Assembly: GCA_047618505.1 (NCBI GenBank)
Contig: JBLHLB010000043.1
Coordinates: 1 to 18,450, forward strand
DNA: 18,450 nt
From: JBLHLB01 sp047618505
GTDB taxonomy: Bacteria > Planctomycetota > UBA1135 > GCA-002686595
Direction of reading: 5' to 3'
Shown: positions 1 to 8,462 of the stretch, piece after piece
How the letters are laid out: each line of letters begins with the position of its first letter
Numbering within the stretch: the first letter of the stretch is position 1
Program-made: the position numbers and the translations under genes
The notes under the pieces: model-generated
Seen by the model: the letters and a program-made list of their open reading frames with translations, nothing else
What the model was told of the DNA's origin: nothing
The model's database searches: none

Positions 1-624
1 AACCAAGTTCAGGCAAACCCGCGCATCGGGCTCGATTTTGCACGCATCCTGAAGGCCATGCTGCGGGCTGCGCCGAACGTGATCCTTGTGGGCGAGATTC
101 GAGACGTAGAGACCGCCGAGGTCGCGATTCAAGCTGCCCTGACCGGTCACCTGGTTTTCTCAACGATTCACACCAACGATGCGCCCAGCGCAATCACGCG
201 ACTGGTCGACATGGGCGTGCAGCCCTTCCTTGTGGCCAGCGCGGTGCAGGCCGTTCTGGCCCAGCGACTTGTGCGACGCCTGTGTGATGGCTGCGCCGAA
301 GTCTATCAACCCACCGAGGAAGAGATCCGTCTCCTGGACCTCGACCCCACGGATCTCGTGGGTGCAACCTTCCGGCGTCCCCGGGGATGTCGTGCCTGTG
401 AAGGTAGCGGCTATCTTGGCCGTGTTGCGCTCTACGAACGCTTCGAGTTGGATTCCGATCTGCGCGACCTCGTCTTCCGGGGGGCGTCCCTGGATGAGAT
501 CCGTCGCCAAGGAATCGCCTCGGATAAATTGCATCCCCTCAGCATCGCAGGGGCACGCAAGGTTATGGCTGGGTTGACCAGCGTGCTTGAGATTCTGCGC
601 GTGACACGCGCGTCCGGGGAGTGA
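1..624 (+). CDS. GspE/PilB-type secretion/pilus assembly ATPase, 3' part only
   Basis: This is the C-terminal end of a hexameric ATPase that would power type II secretion or type IV pilus extension from the cytoplasmic face of the inner membrane. The reading frame is open from base 1, so the start, N-terminal domain and Walker A lie outside the window. Visible parts are the segment leading into Walker B (VILVGEIRD), the His-box stretch STIHTNDAPSAITRL, and the four-cysteine zinc module of GspE/PilB proteins (CDGC codons at nt 283 and 292; CRAC codons at nt 388 and 397). The zinc module separates it from PilT-type ATPases, which lack it. It closely resembles the complete ATPase at 1735–3414 (HTNDAPSA…DMGV.PF, QRLVR..C), which suggests duplication. 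The family call is firm, but the choice between GspE and PilB is not possible from this fragment. Confidence 0.9.
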   Translation, partial: NQVQANPRIGLDFARILKAMLRAAPNVILVGEIRDVETAEVAIQAALTGHLVFSTIHTNDAPSAITRLVDMGVQPFLVASAVQAVLAQRLVRRLCDGCAEVYQPTEEEIRLLDLDPTDLVGATFRRPRGCRACEGSGYLGRVALYERFELDSDLRDLVFRGASLDEIRRQGIASDKLHPLSIAGARKVMAGLTSVLEILRVTRASGE

Positions 625-649
625 GCGGCCTCGCCCCACAACTTCCTTT

Positions 650-1738
650 TTGCCCTTTCCCCACGGCCTACAGCCCCCATTGAGTTTGAAGGCTTCCGAA
701 CTCCTCGAGAAAACGATCGCCCTGAACGGCTCTGATCTACACCTCAACCCCGGCCGACCGCCGGTCGTGCGGGTGGATGGTGCCCTGCGCGAGATACCAT
801 CCCATGACACATTGACCGACGAACAGGTTGAGGTGCTCTGCCGTGAACTCTGCGACGAACGCCACTGGAGCGAACTTCAGGAGATCGGAACCACGGACTT
901 CGGCCTGGCTCACACCGCTGGCAGCCGTTTCCGTGTCAGCGTGCTGCGCCAACGCGGACGCCTTTCGGCTGTCTTGCGCTTGATTCCCTCCAAGCTCCTG
1001 AGCATGGATCAGATCGGGTTGCCCCAGGCATGTCGGGATATGCTCACGCGACCGCGTGGTCTGATTCTTGTGACGGGGCCCACTGGATCGGGCAAGACGA
1101 CCACTCTGGCGACGATGGTGGACTGGATTAACGAGAACCAGGAACGTCACATTGTCACGATTGAAGATCCTGTTGAGTACTTTCATTCCCACAAGAAGGG
1201 GCTGGTGACTCAGCGCGAGATCGGTGAGGACGTGCCCGACTTCCCCGAGGCCATGCGACGTGTGTTGCGCCAGGACCCGGACGTTATTCTGCTGGGCGAG
1301 ATGCGAGACCTCGAGACGATCTCTGCGGCCGTGACCGCCGCTGAAACTGGTCACTTGGTCTTCGGTACTCTGCACACGACCGGTAGTGCGCGCACGGTCG
1401 ACCGAATGATCGACGCCTTCCCCGCGAATCAACAGGAACAGATCCGTGCCCAACTTTCCGTGTCAATTGTGGGGGTGGTTTCGCAGGTACTCCTGCGGCG
1501 CAACTCTGGGGGGCGTATCGCGGCCTTCGAGGTCATGTTGATGAACGCTGCCATTGCCAATCTGATCCGTAAGAACGAAACCAACAAGATTCAATCGACG
1601 ATTCAAACCTCCAAGCGCTTTGGGATGATCACTCTGGACGATTTCCTACTCGACCTCTTTCAGCGCGACGAGATCACGCGCGAGGCAGCCATGGCCGCTG
1701 CCCAATCGCCGCGTGAGTTGGAGGCTCGGCTCGCGTGA
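650..1738 (+). CDS. pilT: PilT-type twitching motility/retraction ATPase
   Basis: This is a cytoplasmic AAA-like ATPase that in type IV pilus systems drives pilus disassembly and retraction. The N-terminal PAS-like part begins NGSDLHLNPGRPPVVRVDG, the usual PilT opening. Walker A GPTGSGKT is at residues 143–150, an Asp-box (TIEDPVEY) follows, and Walker B VILLGEMRD is at 212–220. Next come the His-box (GTLHTTGSARTVDRM) and a C-terminal AIANLIRKN close to the PilT-specific AIRNLIRE motif. The GspE four-cysteine zinc module is absent, as expected for PilT. At 362 aa it is slightly longer than typical PilT (about 345). The start is uncertain: no ATG or GTG exists in frame near the 5' end, so TTG at 650, 680 or 686 must be used, and none has a clear Shine-Dalgarno. 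Its stop overlaps the next gene's start by 4 bp, so the two are probably co-translated. Confidence 0.9.
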   Translation: MPFPHGLQPPLSLKASELLEKTIALNGSDLHLNPGRPPVVRVDGALREIPSHDTLTDEQVEVLCRELCDERHWSELQEIGTTDFGLAHTAGSRFRVSVLRQRGRLSAVLRLIPSKLLSMDQIGLPQACRDMLTRPRGLILVTGPTGSGKTTTLATMVDWINENQERHIVTIEDPVEYFHSHKKGLVTQREIGEDVPDFPEAMRRVLRQDPDVILLGEMRDLETISAAVTAAETGHLVFGTLHTTGSARTVDRMIDAFPANQQEQIRAQLSVSIVGVVSQVLLRRNSGGRIAAFEVMLMNAAIANLIRKNETNKIQSTIQTSKRFGMITLDDFLLDLFQRDEITREAAMAAAQSPRELEARLA

Positions 1739-3414
1739 GCGGTCCCGGCGAAGGTCGCAGGCTTCTGGGCCAAATCCTCAAGACACGTGGCATCGTGCGA
1801 GAAGGACAGATCCAGGAAGCCCTGGCGGAACAGCGCAAGCAAGGTGGCTTGATTGGGCAAAACCTGATCGCCATGGGGCATTGCAGCGAAGGCGACGTCG
1901 CCCTCGGCCTCGCGGAGCAGGGCGGACTCGAAACCGTGAATCTCGAGGCTGAAACCGTTCAAGAGGAAGCCCTTGAGCGACTGGACTCCTCATCCGCCCA
2001 TGCCTACGGAGCTCTGCCCTTGCGTGTCGAGGGAGGCGTTCTGGTCGTTGCCATCGGAGACCCGTTGAACGCGGGAATGATGGAGGACCTGGCGTTCGCC
2101 ACGGGACTGGAGGTGCGCGTGGTGATTGCCGACGAATCGCTCCTGCGAGAGCGCGTCAAGCAACATTATGGCGAGGAGCAATCCCTTGCGGAGGCCATTG
2201 CGGCGGCCAAGGAGGTCGATTCCTCCGATGCTGAGGCGGCCGCCCAAAGTGCACCGGTTGTGCGCCTGCTCAATTCGATTCTGCACCGGGCAATCCAAGA
2301 TCGCGCCAGCGATGTGCACTTCGAGGTCTTCCCCAACGAGTTGCGCGTGCGCTACCGCGTCGACGGGTCGCTCTACGAAGTCGAGGCGCCGCCGGCTCAC
2401 CTGTCGGCGGCACTGGTCGCGCGTGTCAAGGTCATGAGCGATCTGGACATTGCGGAGACCAAGATGCCACAGGACGGGCGTATCGCCCTCAGCATTGATG
2501 GCCGACCGGTGGACTTGCGCGTAGCCACGATCCCCGGTGTAGCCGGGGAGGGCGTTGTCCTGCGTGTGCTGGACCGTAGCGCAGTGAGCCTTGATCTCAA
2601 TGCCCTCGGGATGCTCAAGGAGGAGATTGAAATCCTAGGACAGCTAACACGCTTGCCCCACGGCATCGTGCTGGTGTCCGGTCCCACGGGTTCTGGGAAA
2701 ACCACCACGCTCTACGCGATGCTCGGTGAAGCTAACAACGACGGCATCAAGATCATCACGGTCGAAGACCCGGTTGAGTACGACATCGACGGGATCGTGC
2801 AGGTGCCGATCAATGACGACATCGGAGTCACCTATGGCCGCGTCCTGCGCACGGTCTTGCGCCAGGACCCGGACATGATCCTTGTGGGGGAGATCCGCGA
2901 TCGGGAGACGGCCAAGACCGCGATTGAAGCGAGCCTCACGGGGCATACGGTCTTGGCGACCGTCCACACCAACGATGCCCCCAGCGCCGTCACGCGCATG
3001 ATTGACATGGGCGTGGAACCGTTTCTCATTACTGCGACCCTACAGGCGGTTGTGGCCCAGCGCTTGGTGCGCACAATCTGCCCTGATTGCAGGGAGTCCT
3101 TTGAACCCGATGAGGACTTGTTGATGGAGCTGGGTTCAAACGCCGCTGACCTGAAAGGCGTTCCGCTCTTCTTCGGCAAGGGCTGCGATGAGTGCTTCCA
3201 TACGGGCTATCGTGGACGTACAGCGATCGTTGAAATCATGCGCATGAACGAGGCGGTGCGCGAAGCCGTGCTTTCCGGTGCGCCTACGGCCGAGGTGCGC
3301 CGGCGTGCGCAAGCGGCAGGTATGTGCACCCTGAGAGAGAGCGGCGTGCGTGCGGTGCGTGAAGGTTTGACGACCATTGAGGAAGTGCTGCGCGAGACCA
3401 TGACCTCTTGGTAG
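1735..3414 (+). CDS. GspE/PilB-type secretion/pilus assembly ATPase (complete)
   Basis: This 559-aa hexameric ATPase powers a type II secretion or type IV pilus assembly machine. In order it has an N-terminal MshEN/GspE_N-like domain (about residues 8–70, LLGQILKTRGIVREGQIQEAL), an N2 domain with SDVHFEVFPNELRVRYRVDG, and Walker A GPTGSGKT at 316–323. An Asp-box (TVEDPVEYD), Walker B ILVGEIRD ending at 389, a His-box (ATVHTNDAPSAVTRM) and a zinc module (C449, C452, C484, C487) follow. Length and architecture are normal for GspE/PilB. The GTG start at 1735 overlaps the pilT stop (GTGA) and has a GGAGG about 10 nt upstream (1720–1724), so this start is well supported. GspE and PilB cannot be separated by motifs alone. 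The pilT neighbour favours a pilus role. Confidence 0.95.
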   Translation: MSGPGEGRRLLGQILKTRGIVREGQIQEALAEQRKQGGLIGQNLIAMGHCSEGDVALGLAEQGGLETVNLEAETVQEEALERLDSSSAHAYGALPLRVEGGVLVVAIGDPLNAGMMEDLAFATGLEVRVVIADESLLRERVKQHYGEEQSLAEAIAAAKEVDSSDAEAAAQSAPVVRLLNSILHRAIQDRASDVHFEVFPNELRVRYRVDGSLYEVEAPPAHLSAALVARVKVMSDLDIAETKMPQDGRIALSIDGRPVDLRVATIPGVAGEGVVLRVLDRSAVSLDLNALGMLKEEIEILGQLTRLPHGIVLVSGPTGSGKTTTLYAMLGEANNDGIKIITVEDPVEYDIDGIVQVPINDDIGVTYGRVLRTVLRQDPDMILVGEIRDRETAKTAIEASLTGHTVLATVHTNDAPSAVTRMIDMGVEPFLITATLQAVVAQRLVRTICPDCRESFEPDEDLLMELGSNAADLKGVPLFFGKGCDECFHTGYRGRTAIVEIMRMNEAVREAVLSGAPTAEVRRRAQAAGMCTLRESGVRAVREGLTTIEEVLRETMTSW

Positions 3415-3495
3415 TAGGGTAGCGTCCCAACATTGACGCAGAGTTGAACGCCCCACCGCTCGACTCCTAAAGCCCCTGGGCCCATTGGACTGACC

Positions 3496-5466
3496 GTGAC
3501 CTTCGACAACGCTGACGACGACAATTCCCCCGCTACCGACGCTGCTTCCAATGGACAGGAGCCGCCGCCCTTCGGGGAACCGGAGATCGTCAATGGGGAC
3601 GATGGGTCGGTCCTCCAAGGAGACTCGGGCGGGTCTGCTGCTACGGCCGGGTCGAAGCCTCTCACCGGATTCCTCTTGCTGCTTCTGCTGGCGACTCTAG
3701 GGCCGCTGGTGCAGCTTTGGATTCGCCCGCCCGCCGCCCTCGGCGATGACGCCGCGCCGGAATTGTTCTCATCCGCGCGTGCCGCCCGTTCGCTGGAATG
3801 GATTGCTGCTGAGCCTCGTCCGGCCGGTAGCCAGCGACACGCCGAAGTACGTGAACGGTTGATCCGGGAGCTCGGTGAGCTCGGCCTGGAGGTCGATTTG
3901 CAGGAGGGGAGCAAGGACGGCGGCCGCGGCGGTCAAGAGATTCCCTTGGTGAACGTCATTGCGCGACTCGCGGGTGAGCCGGGCGAAGCGGACTCCGGCC
4001 AAGCGGACACACTCCTTCTGGTGGTGCACTACGATTCGGTTTCCCCCGCGCAAGGTGCGGGGGATGATGGATCGGGCGTCGCGGCTGTTCTCGAAACACT
4101 CCGGGCACTGGGCACGGATGGGCCGCGTCGGAATGACTTGATCGTGCTCTTTAGTGACGGAGAGGAGGCAGGGCTCTTGGGCGCCAAGCTCTTCGTAGAA
4201 CTCGGGCATCCCTGGTTCGAAGGCGTCAGCGCAGTCATGAACTTCGAAGCACGCGGTGTCGGCGGACCGGCGCTTCTGTTCCAGGTCGGTCCCAGGAGTG
4301 GTGGGTTGGTGAAACGCTTTGCAGCCCTGGCGCCGCATCCCTTTGGGACTTCGCTGGCGCCTGCGGTCTTTGAGAAAATGCCGAACGACACTGACTTCAC
4401 GGTCTTTCTGGGCGCGGGCAAACCCGGTTTGAACTTCGCCTTTGTTGGCGGCGGCCTGGCTTACCATGGCCCCGGCGATCGTCCCGAGGTCCTGGATCTG
4501 GGGAGTTTGCAGCACCAGGGCGAAGGAATGCTGACCCTGGCGCGCGCCTTTGCCGATGGCGGAGCAGGGGATTTCCTGGACGAGGTAGACCAGGAGTTCT
4601 TGCTCCTGCCCGGCGTCCAACTCATCTACCCGGTGAGTTTGTCTATGCCGATCACCCTTGGACTAGCCCTGGGTTTCTTGGCCTTTGTGCTCTTTCGCGG
4701 ATCGGGCCCGGGGACCGAGTCGCGTGCTGGCATCCTGCGGACGCTTCTTGGGGCTGTGGCCTCAGTCTTATTCGCCGGGCTCGCCGGTGCTGCCGTGTTC
4801 TACGGGAGTGCGGGGGTGTATGCCGCCACCGCCTGGTGTTTGGATGTGGTCGGGCAATCTCCAGAGCCTGTCTCCGGATCGAATCTGCTGGCGGGGGAGT
4901 GGCTCTCTTGCGCGGCCTGGGTGGGCGGCCTGGGGGTGTTGCTCTTGCTCGTGGGTTGTGTCGGGCGCGGCGAAGACCGTGTGGCAGCGCGCCGACGGTT
5001 GGATGCCCTTGGCTCAGGCGCCCTCGTTCCCTTGGCTATCGGCGCCGGTGCCCTGGCGCTGTTGGTCCCCGGTGCGGGCCACGTAGGCCTCTTGACCGTG
5101 GTTGGAAGTGGGGCTTGCCTTTGGTGGACCAGTCCCCGCCGAATCCCTCAGCACACTGGGCCATCCACTGGACAGCGGGATCCCAACTCGGCCCGCCTAG
5201 CCGGGGTCGTGGGCCTCGTGGCCTGGCTGCCTGCCGGGTTGGTCCTCCTGCCCCTGATCGGACTCCTCGTCCAGGTCGGATCCGTCGTCTCTGAGCAGGA
5301 GCGTTTGCTGGCCGCGGCCGCCGCCGGACTAGCCCTGCTCTCGACTCTGCCCCTCCTGGCCGTGGTCGGAGCGCGGCGAGAGCGTCTAGGCTCCCTGCTG
5401 ATCGGCCTAGGGACCGTTCTCCTCGTCCTTTGGAGCCTCGCGGACATGGCCGTGCGGATTTCCTGA
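3496..5466 (+). CDS. M28-family membrane zinc metallopeptidase (M28F/ER-metallopeptidase-like)
   Basis: This 656-aa protein is a predicted membrane-anchored aminopeptidase of clan MH. After an acidic, low-complexity N-terminus (1–53) comes one transmembrane segment (about 55–75), then an M28 catalytic domain facing the far side of the membrane. The two-zinc centre is complete: H178 in HYDSV, bridging D190 in GAGDDGSG, catalytic E223 and ligand E224 in DGEEAG, E251 in NFEARG, and H324 in YHGPGDRPE. The last motif resembles the YHtp.DtpE of subfamily M28F. From about residue 375 there are six to eight hydrophobic segments, giving a polytopic C-terminal half as in eukaryotic ER metallopeptidase 1. 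The GTG start is the first reasonable codon and has no clear ribosome-binding site. It sits between the ATPase and platform genes of the pilus/secretion cluster. A role in processing envelope peptides is only an inference; it is not a prepilin peptidase (no A24 motifs). Confidence 0.88.
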   Translation: MTFDNADDDNSPATDAASNGQEPPPFGEPEIVNGDDGSVLQGDSGGSAATAGSKPLTGFLLLLLLATLGPLVQLWIRPPAALGDDAAPELFSSARAARSLEWIAAEPRPAGSQRHAEVRERLIRELGELGLEVDLQEGSKDGGRGGQEIPLVNVIARLAGEPGEADSGQADTLLLVVHYDSVSPAQGAGDDGSGVAAVLETLRALGTDGPRRNDLIVLFSDGEEAGLLGAKLFVELGHPWFEGVSAVMNFEARGVGGPALLFQVGPRSGGLVKRFAALAPHPFGTSLAPAVFEKMPNDTDFTVFLGAGKPGLNFAFVGGGLAYHGPGDRPEVLDLGSLQHQGEGMLTLARAFADGGAGDFLDEVDQEFLLLPGVQLIYPVSLSMPITLGLALGFLAFVLFRGSGPGTESRAGILRTLLGAVASVLFAGLAGAAVFYGSAGVYAATAWCLDVVGQSPEPVSGSNLLAGEWLSCAAWVGGLGVLLLLVGCVGRGEDRVAARRRLDALGSGALVPLAIGAGALALLVPGAGHVGLLTVVGSGACLWWTSPRRIPQHTGPSTGQRDPNSARLAGVVGLVAWLPAGLVLLPLIGLLVQVGSVVSEQERLLAAAAAGLALLSTLPLLAVVGARRERLGSLLIGLGTVLLVLWSLADMAVRIS

Positions 5467-5654
5467 GCTTCGGCAGTCTCTTGAAGAGTCGTTGGGGGGA
5501 AACCGGCGGCTCTCTTCGTGCTAGCGGTAGACGGTGAAACGCCCATCGGCGTCGGCCCTGGTCCCCCCAGGTTCCACCGGCGCCAGCCCAGGTCTCAACC
5601 GTGCATTCGCTAGGTGGCCCAGGTACCCTGCGCGTCCTTCGAGCACCCCACGGT

Positions 5655-6797
5655 ATGGCAAAACGGATTCAGCGCACGGTTGCGCGACCCGATCGCGCGA
5701 GCGCGAGAGAGTCAGCACGACCCCGAGTAAAGCAAAGCCCGCGTCGCATGCGGCGCGTGTCGGACCAAACGATCAACGACTTCACGGTTCGTTTGGCGAC
5801 CCTTTCTTCGGCGGGTATCCCGATCGTTCGGGCTCTCACGATCCTTCAGGGTCAGTCGGCTGACGGTCCCTTCAAGCGAGTGCTCGGGGCAATTGTGGAG
5901 GACGTGTCGTCCGGCACCCCCCTCTCCGAGGCTATGGAGAAGGAGGATCGAGTCTTCGACCACCTCTACTCTTCCATGGTGCGCGCCGGTGAGGCCGGCG
6001 GTGTGTTGGACACGATCCTCACACGCCTAGCGGTCTACCGCGAGCGCATGGCAGAGGTGCGCGCCAAGGTCGTCGGCGCCCTGGTCTACCCGGTCTTTGT
6101 TATGGCCGTGGCAGTGATTGTCGTGACGGCGGTGATCATTATCGTGATCCCACGCTTCGACGAGATTTTCAAGTCCTTCGGTGTCGAGTTGCCCCTAGCA
6201 ACGCGCATCCTCCTGGCATTCAGCAATTTTGTGATCTCGCGTTGGTATGTCGTCTTCGGCGTGCCGGTGATCATGTTCTTGATACATGGCGTGATGATGC
6301 GAGCGGGGGGGGCCTATAGGCGTTTTTGGCACGGAGCCCTGCTGAAATTCCCCTTGCTTGGTGTGGTGTTGTCGAGGTCCCTTGTGGCTTCTTTTGCGCG
6401 CACCTTTGGAACACTGTTGCAGGCGGGAGTTCCGCACCTGGATGCACTCGGGATTGTGCGCGACACAAGTTCTAACGTCATGTTGATCGAGGGGGTGGAG
6501 CACATTCGCGTCGTCGTGCGGGAAGGCGAAGGCATCGCCCGACCCATGGCCGAGGTGAAAGTCTTCGACGATCTCGTCACCAATATGGTTGAGGTCGGTG
6601 AAGAGACGGGGGAGCTGGACACCATGCTCCTGCGTGTTGCTGACGCCTACGAGAAGGAGGTCGATCGCAAGGCGGACATCCTCTTCAAGTGGCTTGAGCC
6701 TGCCCTGTTGATCCTGGTCGCCATTATGGTTGGCTTCATCGTGGTCGCACTCTTCCTGCCGCTCCTGTCCATCATGAGCAGCCTCAACCAGCAGTAG
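5655..6797 (+). CDS. GspF/PilC-type inner-membrane platform protein
   Basis: This is the polytopic inner-membrane protein that couples the GspE/PilB ATPase to pseudopilin or pilin polymerisation. It has 380 aa with two T2SSF repeats. The first spans about 38–160 (FTVRLATLSSAGIPIVRAL…RAGEAGGVLDTILTRLA) and the second about 243–365 (FARTFGTLLQAGVPHLDAL…VGEETGELDTMLLRVADAYEKEVD). Transmembrane segments lie near 143–166, 196–214 and 347–374, the standard three-helix topology. ATG 5655 is chosen for the start, but ATG 5748 is also possible and would remove a basic low-complexity leader (residues 1–31). A GTG at 5601 is less likely. The usual longer N-terminus of GspF (about 60 residues before the first domain) is replaced here by this short basic stretch. 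It is the natural partner of the upstream ATPases. Confidence 0.93.
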   Translation: MAKRIQRTVARPDRASARESARPRVKQSPRRMRRVSDQTINDFTVRLATLSSAGIPIVRALTILQGQSADGPFKRVLGAIVEDVSSGTPLSEAMEKEDRVFDHLYSSMVRAGEAGGVLDTILTRLAVYRERMAEVRAKVVGALVYPVFVMAVAVIVVTAVIIIVIPRFDEIFKSFGVELPLATRILLAFSNFVISRWYVVFGVPVIMFLIHGVMMRAGGAYRRFWHGALLKFPLLGVVLSRSLVASFARTFGTLLQAGVPHLDALGIVRDTSSNVMLIEGVEHIRVVVREGEGIARPMAEVKVFDDLVTNMVEVGEETGELDTMLLRVADAYEKEVDRKADILFKWLEPALLILVAIMVGFIVVALFLPLLSIMSSLNQQ

Positions 6798-6827
6798 TCT
6801 CCTTTCTTCGATGACACCAACGGCGCT

Positions 6828-6876
6828 GATTCCAGGTGCGATCGGTCGGAATCGAACCGCAGTCTTCGGCTGCGGT
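6828..6876. repeat. Two adjacent inverted repeats between platform gene and kinase operon
   Basis: GATTCC (6828–6833) pairs with GGAATC (6848–6853). Immediately after, ACCGCAG (6856–6862) pairs perfectly with CTGCGGT (6870–6876) around a 7-nt loop. Neither is followed by a T-run, so a classical intrinsic terminator is not supported. They could be a Rho-type or hairpin-only terminator for the pilus operon, or operator sites for the kinase operon that starts 48 bp downstream. Confidence 0.35.
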
Positions 6877-6885
6877 GGTTGGGAT

Positions 6886-6914
6886 GCTGTTGCCTGGGAC
6901 GCTGTTGCCTGGGA
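6886..6914 (+). repeat. Short tandem duplication (2 × about 15 bp) just before kinase start
   Basis: The 14-mer GCTGTTGCCTGGGA occurs at 6886–6899 and again at 6901–6914 (period 15). It ends 9 bp before the ATG at 6924. It lies in the presumed ribosome-binding region, where only a G-rich GGGAAACGGGG stretch could act as Shine-Dalgarno. It is probably a slippage duplication. Confidence 0.6.
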
Positions 6915-6923
6915 AACGGGGCG

Positions 6924-8462
6924 ATGACCGGCCTCTCTCTTCGTGCGCGGGTGCTCTTGCTGATCACCCTTCTGAACGCGGTGCTCTTTGTGCTCGGTGG
7001 GGCTTATCTGCGTGAGCGACTACGGACAGCCGACGATGAGCAACTTCGCTTCTATGCGGAGGACGTCCTCCGCAGTGGGCTCAGTTCCAATCTCGACAAG
7101 GCCGGCGACCTGAAGGTCGGCCCGATTCTTCGCTTCGAGTCCTGGGAGTTGCTGCGTTCCTGGGGCTTGCTTGAGGACGCGATTTTAGTGGGGAGTCGTA
7201 ACCTAACCCGCGGCACCGACCGGGTTGTGGCCGGCGGAATTGACCTGAACCCCCTGGGAAGCAGTCATCGCTTGCCGGGATTCGATCGTCAGGCGATCCT
7301 CTCCGCATTGCTAGCCGCGACTGAATCGCGCGCTACCGTCCTTGTGGCAGGAGGACGTGCAATTCCCTTTGAGACGGACGGATTGGTTTGGGGAGCGGGT
7401 TGGTTCAAGGTGAACCCTCCGGGCAACTTCCTGGAACTCTTCCGGCGCCTTCTACCGCTCTTTCTGGGTTCGACCATGCTGCTGATTCTGGGGACCTTCT
7501 GGTTCCTGCGCGAGATCGTGCTGGATCCCGTGAAGATGCTTGCCGAGGGTGCACAGCGAGTTAGCGCGGGGGATTTGACTGTGTCGTTGCCAGAGTCCGA
7601 TCGGCATGACGAATTGGCTGAGTTGGTGCGTACCTTTAACCAGATGACCAGTACTGTCCGTGGATTCAACGAGACCATGGAGGAGAAGGTGCGCGTTGCA
7701 ACGGAGATGACACGGGCCGTCGAACAAGCCGCCATGACTCAGCGACGTTTGGCAGCTATGGGCGAGCTTGCAGCCGGCATTGCCCACGAGATCAACAATC
7801 CCCTGGGTGGCATGTTGAATGCTGTCGAAGTGCTGTCGCGGGATGACATCACGCCGGAGAAACGTAGCCGCTATGGGGATCTCGTGTCGCGTGGGTTGGG
7901 GCGCATCGGCGAAACGGTTTCACGCCTGCGCCGCTTCACCCCGCGGGAAGCGGCAAAGGAGATGTTAGACCTGGAACCGATCGTGCAGGACGGCTTGGCG
8001 CTAGTGCGGCACCGCGTGGATCGCCTCGGCATCGAGCTGAAGTGGACAGCGCCGATGGGCGCTATCCCTAAGGTCAGTGGTGCGCGCAACGAGGTCGGCC
8101 AGGCACTCCTAAACCTCCTGGCAAATGCGATCGATTCGCTTGAGGAGTTTGGTCTGGGGTCCTTGGCAAAGGCGCCTATGGCGGTTTCCGTCACACTTGA
8201 GAGCAAGGACGATGAGGTTCACTTGGGCGTTGCTGACAACGGTCCCGGGGTTAGCGAAGAGGAGCTCGGCCGCATCGCGGATCTCTTCTACACCACCAAG
8301 GAAGTTGGCAAGGGGACAGGCCTCGGCCTGGCTCTGATTCACCGCGCCATGGGTGAACTCGGAGGTCGCGTTGTGCTCACGAGCGAGGAGGGGGCCGGGC
8401 TGCGCGGCGTTCTGATCTTCCCCGTGGCCCAGGAGCTAAGTGCCCGGACGCCCTCTCCGTGA
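6924..8462 (+). CDS. Membrane sensor histidine kinase (HAMP–HisKA–HATPase_c)
   Basis: This is a 512-aa transmembrane two-component sensor. TM1 is at about 9–28. A sensor region of about 150 residues with no recognised fold (about 30–172) follows, then TM2 at about 176–196. HAMP runs about 197–250 (LDPVKMLAEGAQRVSAGDLTV) and a short coiled coil 250–275. The HisKA domain carries the phospho-acceptor H288 in AHEINNPLGG, an NtrB/ZraS-like H-box. The ATPase domain has an N-box (NLLANAID, 397–404), G1 (DNGPG, 438–442), an F-box (LFYTT) and G2 (GKGTGLGLAL, 462–471), so all catalytic elements are present. ATG 6924 is preferred over a TTG at 6879 because it places TM1 at the N-terminus. No response regulator lies beside it. 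It is translationally coupled (GTGA) to the CNNM/CBS genes, so it may sense an envelope or ion-related signal, but this is inference. Confidence 0.93.
   Translation: MTGLSLRARVLLLITLLNAVLFVLGGAYLRERLRTADDEQLRFYAEDVLRSGLSSNLDKAGDLKVGPILRFESWELLRSWGLLEDAILVGSRNLTRGTDRVVAGGIDLNPLGSSHRLPGFDRQAILSALLAATESRATVLVAGGRAIPFETDGLVWGAGWFKVNPPGNFLELFRRLLPLFLGSTMLLILGTFWFLREIVLDPVKMLAEGAQRVSAGDLTVSLPESDRHDELAELVRTFNQMTSTVRGFNETMEEKVRVATEMTRAVEQAAMTQRRLAAMGELAAGIAHEINNPLGGMLNAVEVLSRDDITPEKRSRYGDLVSRGLGRIGETVSRLRRFTPREAAKEMLDLEPIVQDGLALVRHRVDRLGIELKWTAPMGAIPKVSGARNEVGQALLNLLANAIDSLEEFGLGSLAKAPMAVSVTLESKDDEVHLGVADNGPGVSEEELGRIADLFYTTKEVGKGTGLGLALIHRAMGELGGRVVLTSEEGAGLRGVLIFPVAQELSARTPSP

Noticed and set aside
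160..810. Long reverse-strand open frame across the first ATPase and pilT start
   Set aside because: It lies antisense to two clear ATPase genes, has no domain motifs, and long antisense frames are expected in GC-rich coding DNA.
737..1453. Reverse-strand 238-codon frame inside pilT
   Set aside because: It is fully antisense to the conserved PilT domain and resembles no protein.
3415..3495. Spacer between the ATPase and the M28 gene searched for a promoter or terminator
   Set aside because: No convincing inverted repeat, T-run or –35/–10 pair is visible in these 81 bp.
3769..4620. Reverse-strand 283-codon frame inside the M28 peptidase gene
   Set aside because: It mirrors the catalytic domain, whose metal ligands are all present on the + strand.
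5521..5718. Reverse-strand 65-codon frame ending in GTRADADGRFTVYR, like the end of a carboxypeptidase-regulatory domain
   Set aside because: The resemblance covers about 14 residues only, the rest has no domain pattern, and it overlaps the platform gene's start. It could be a gene remnant, but the evidence is too thin.
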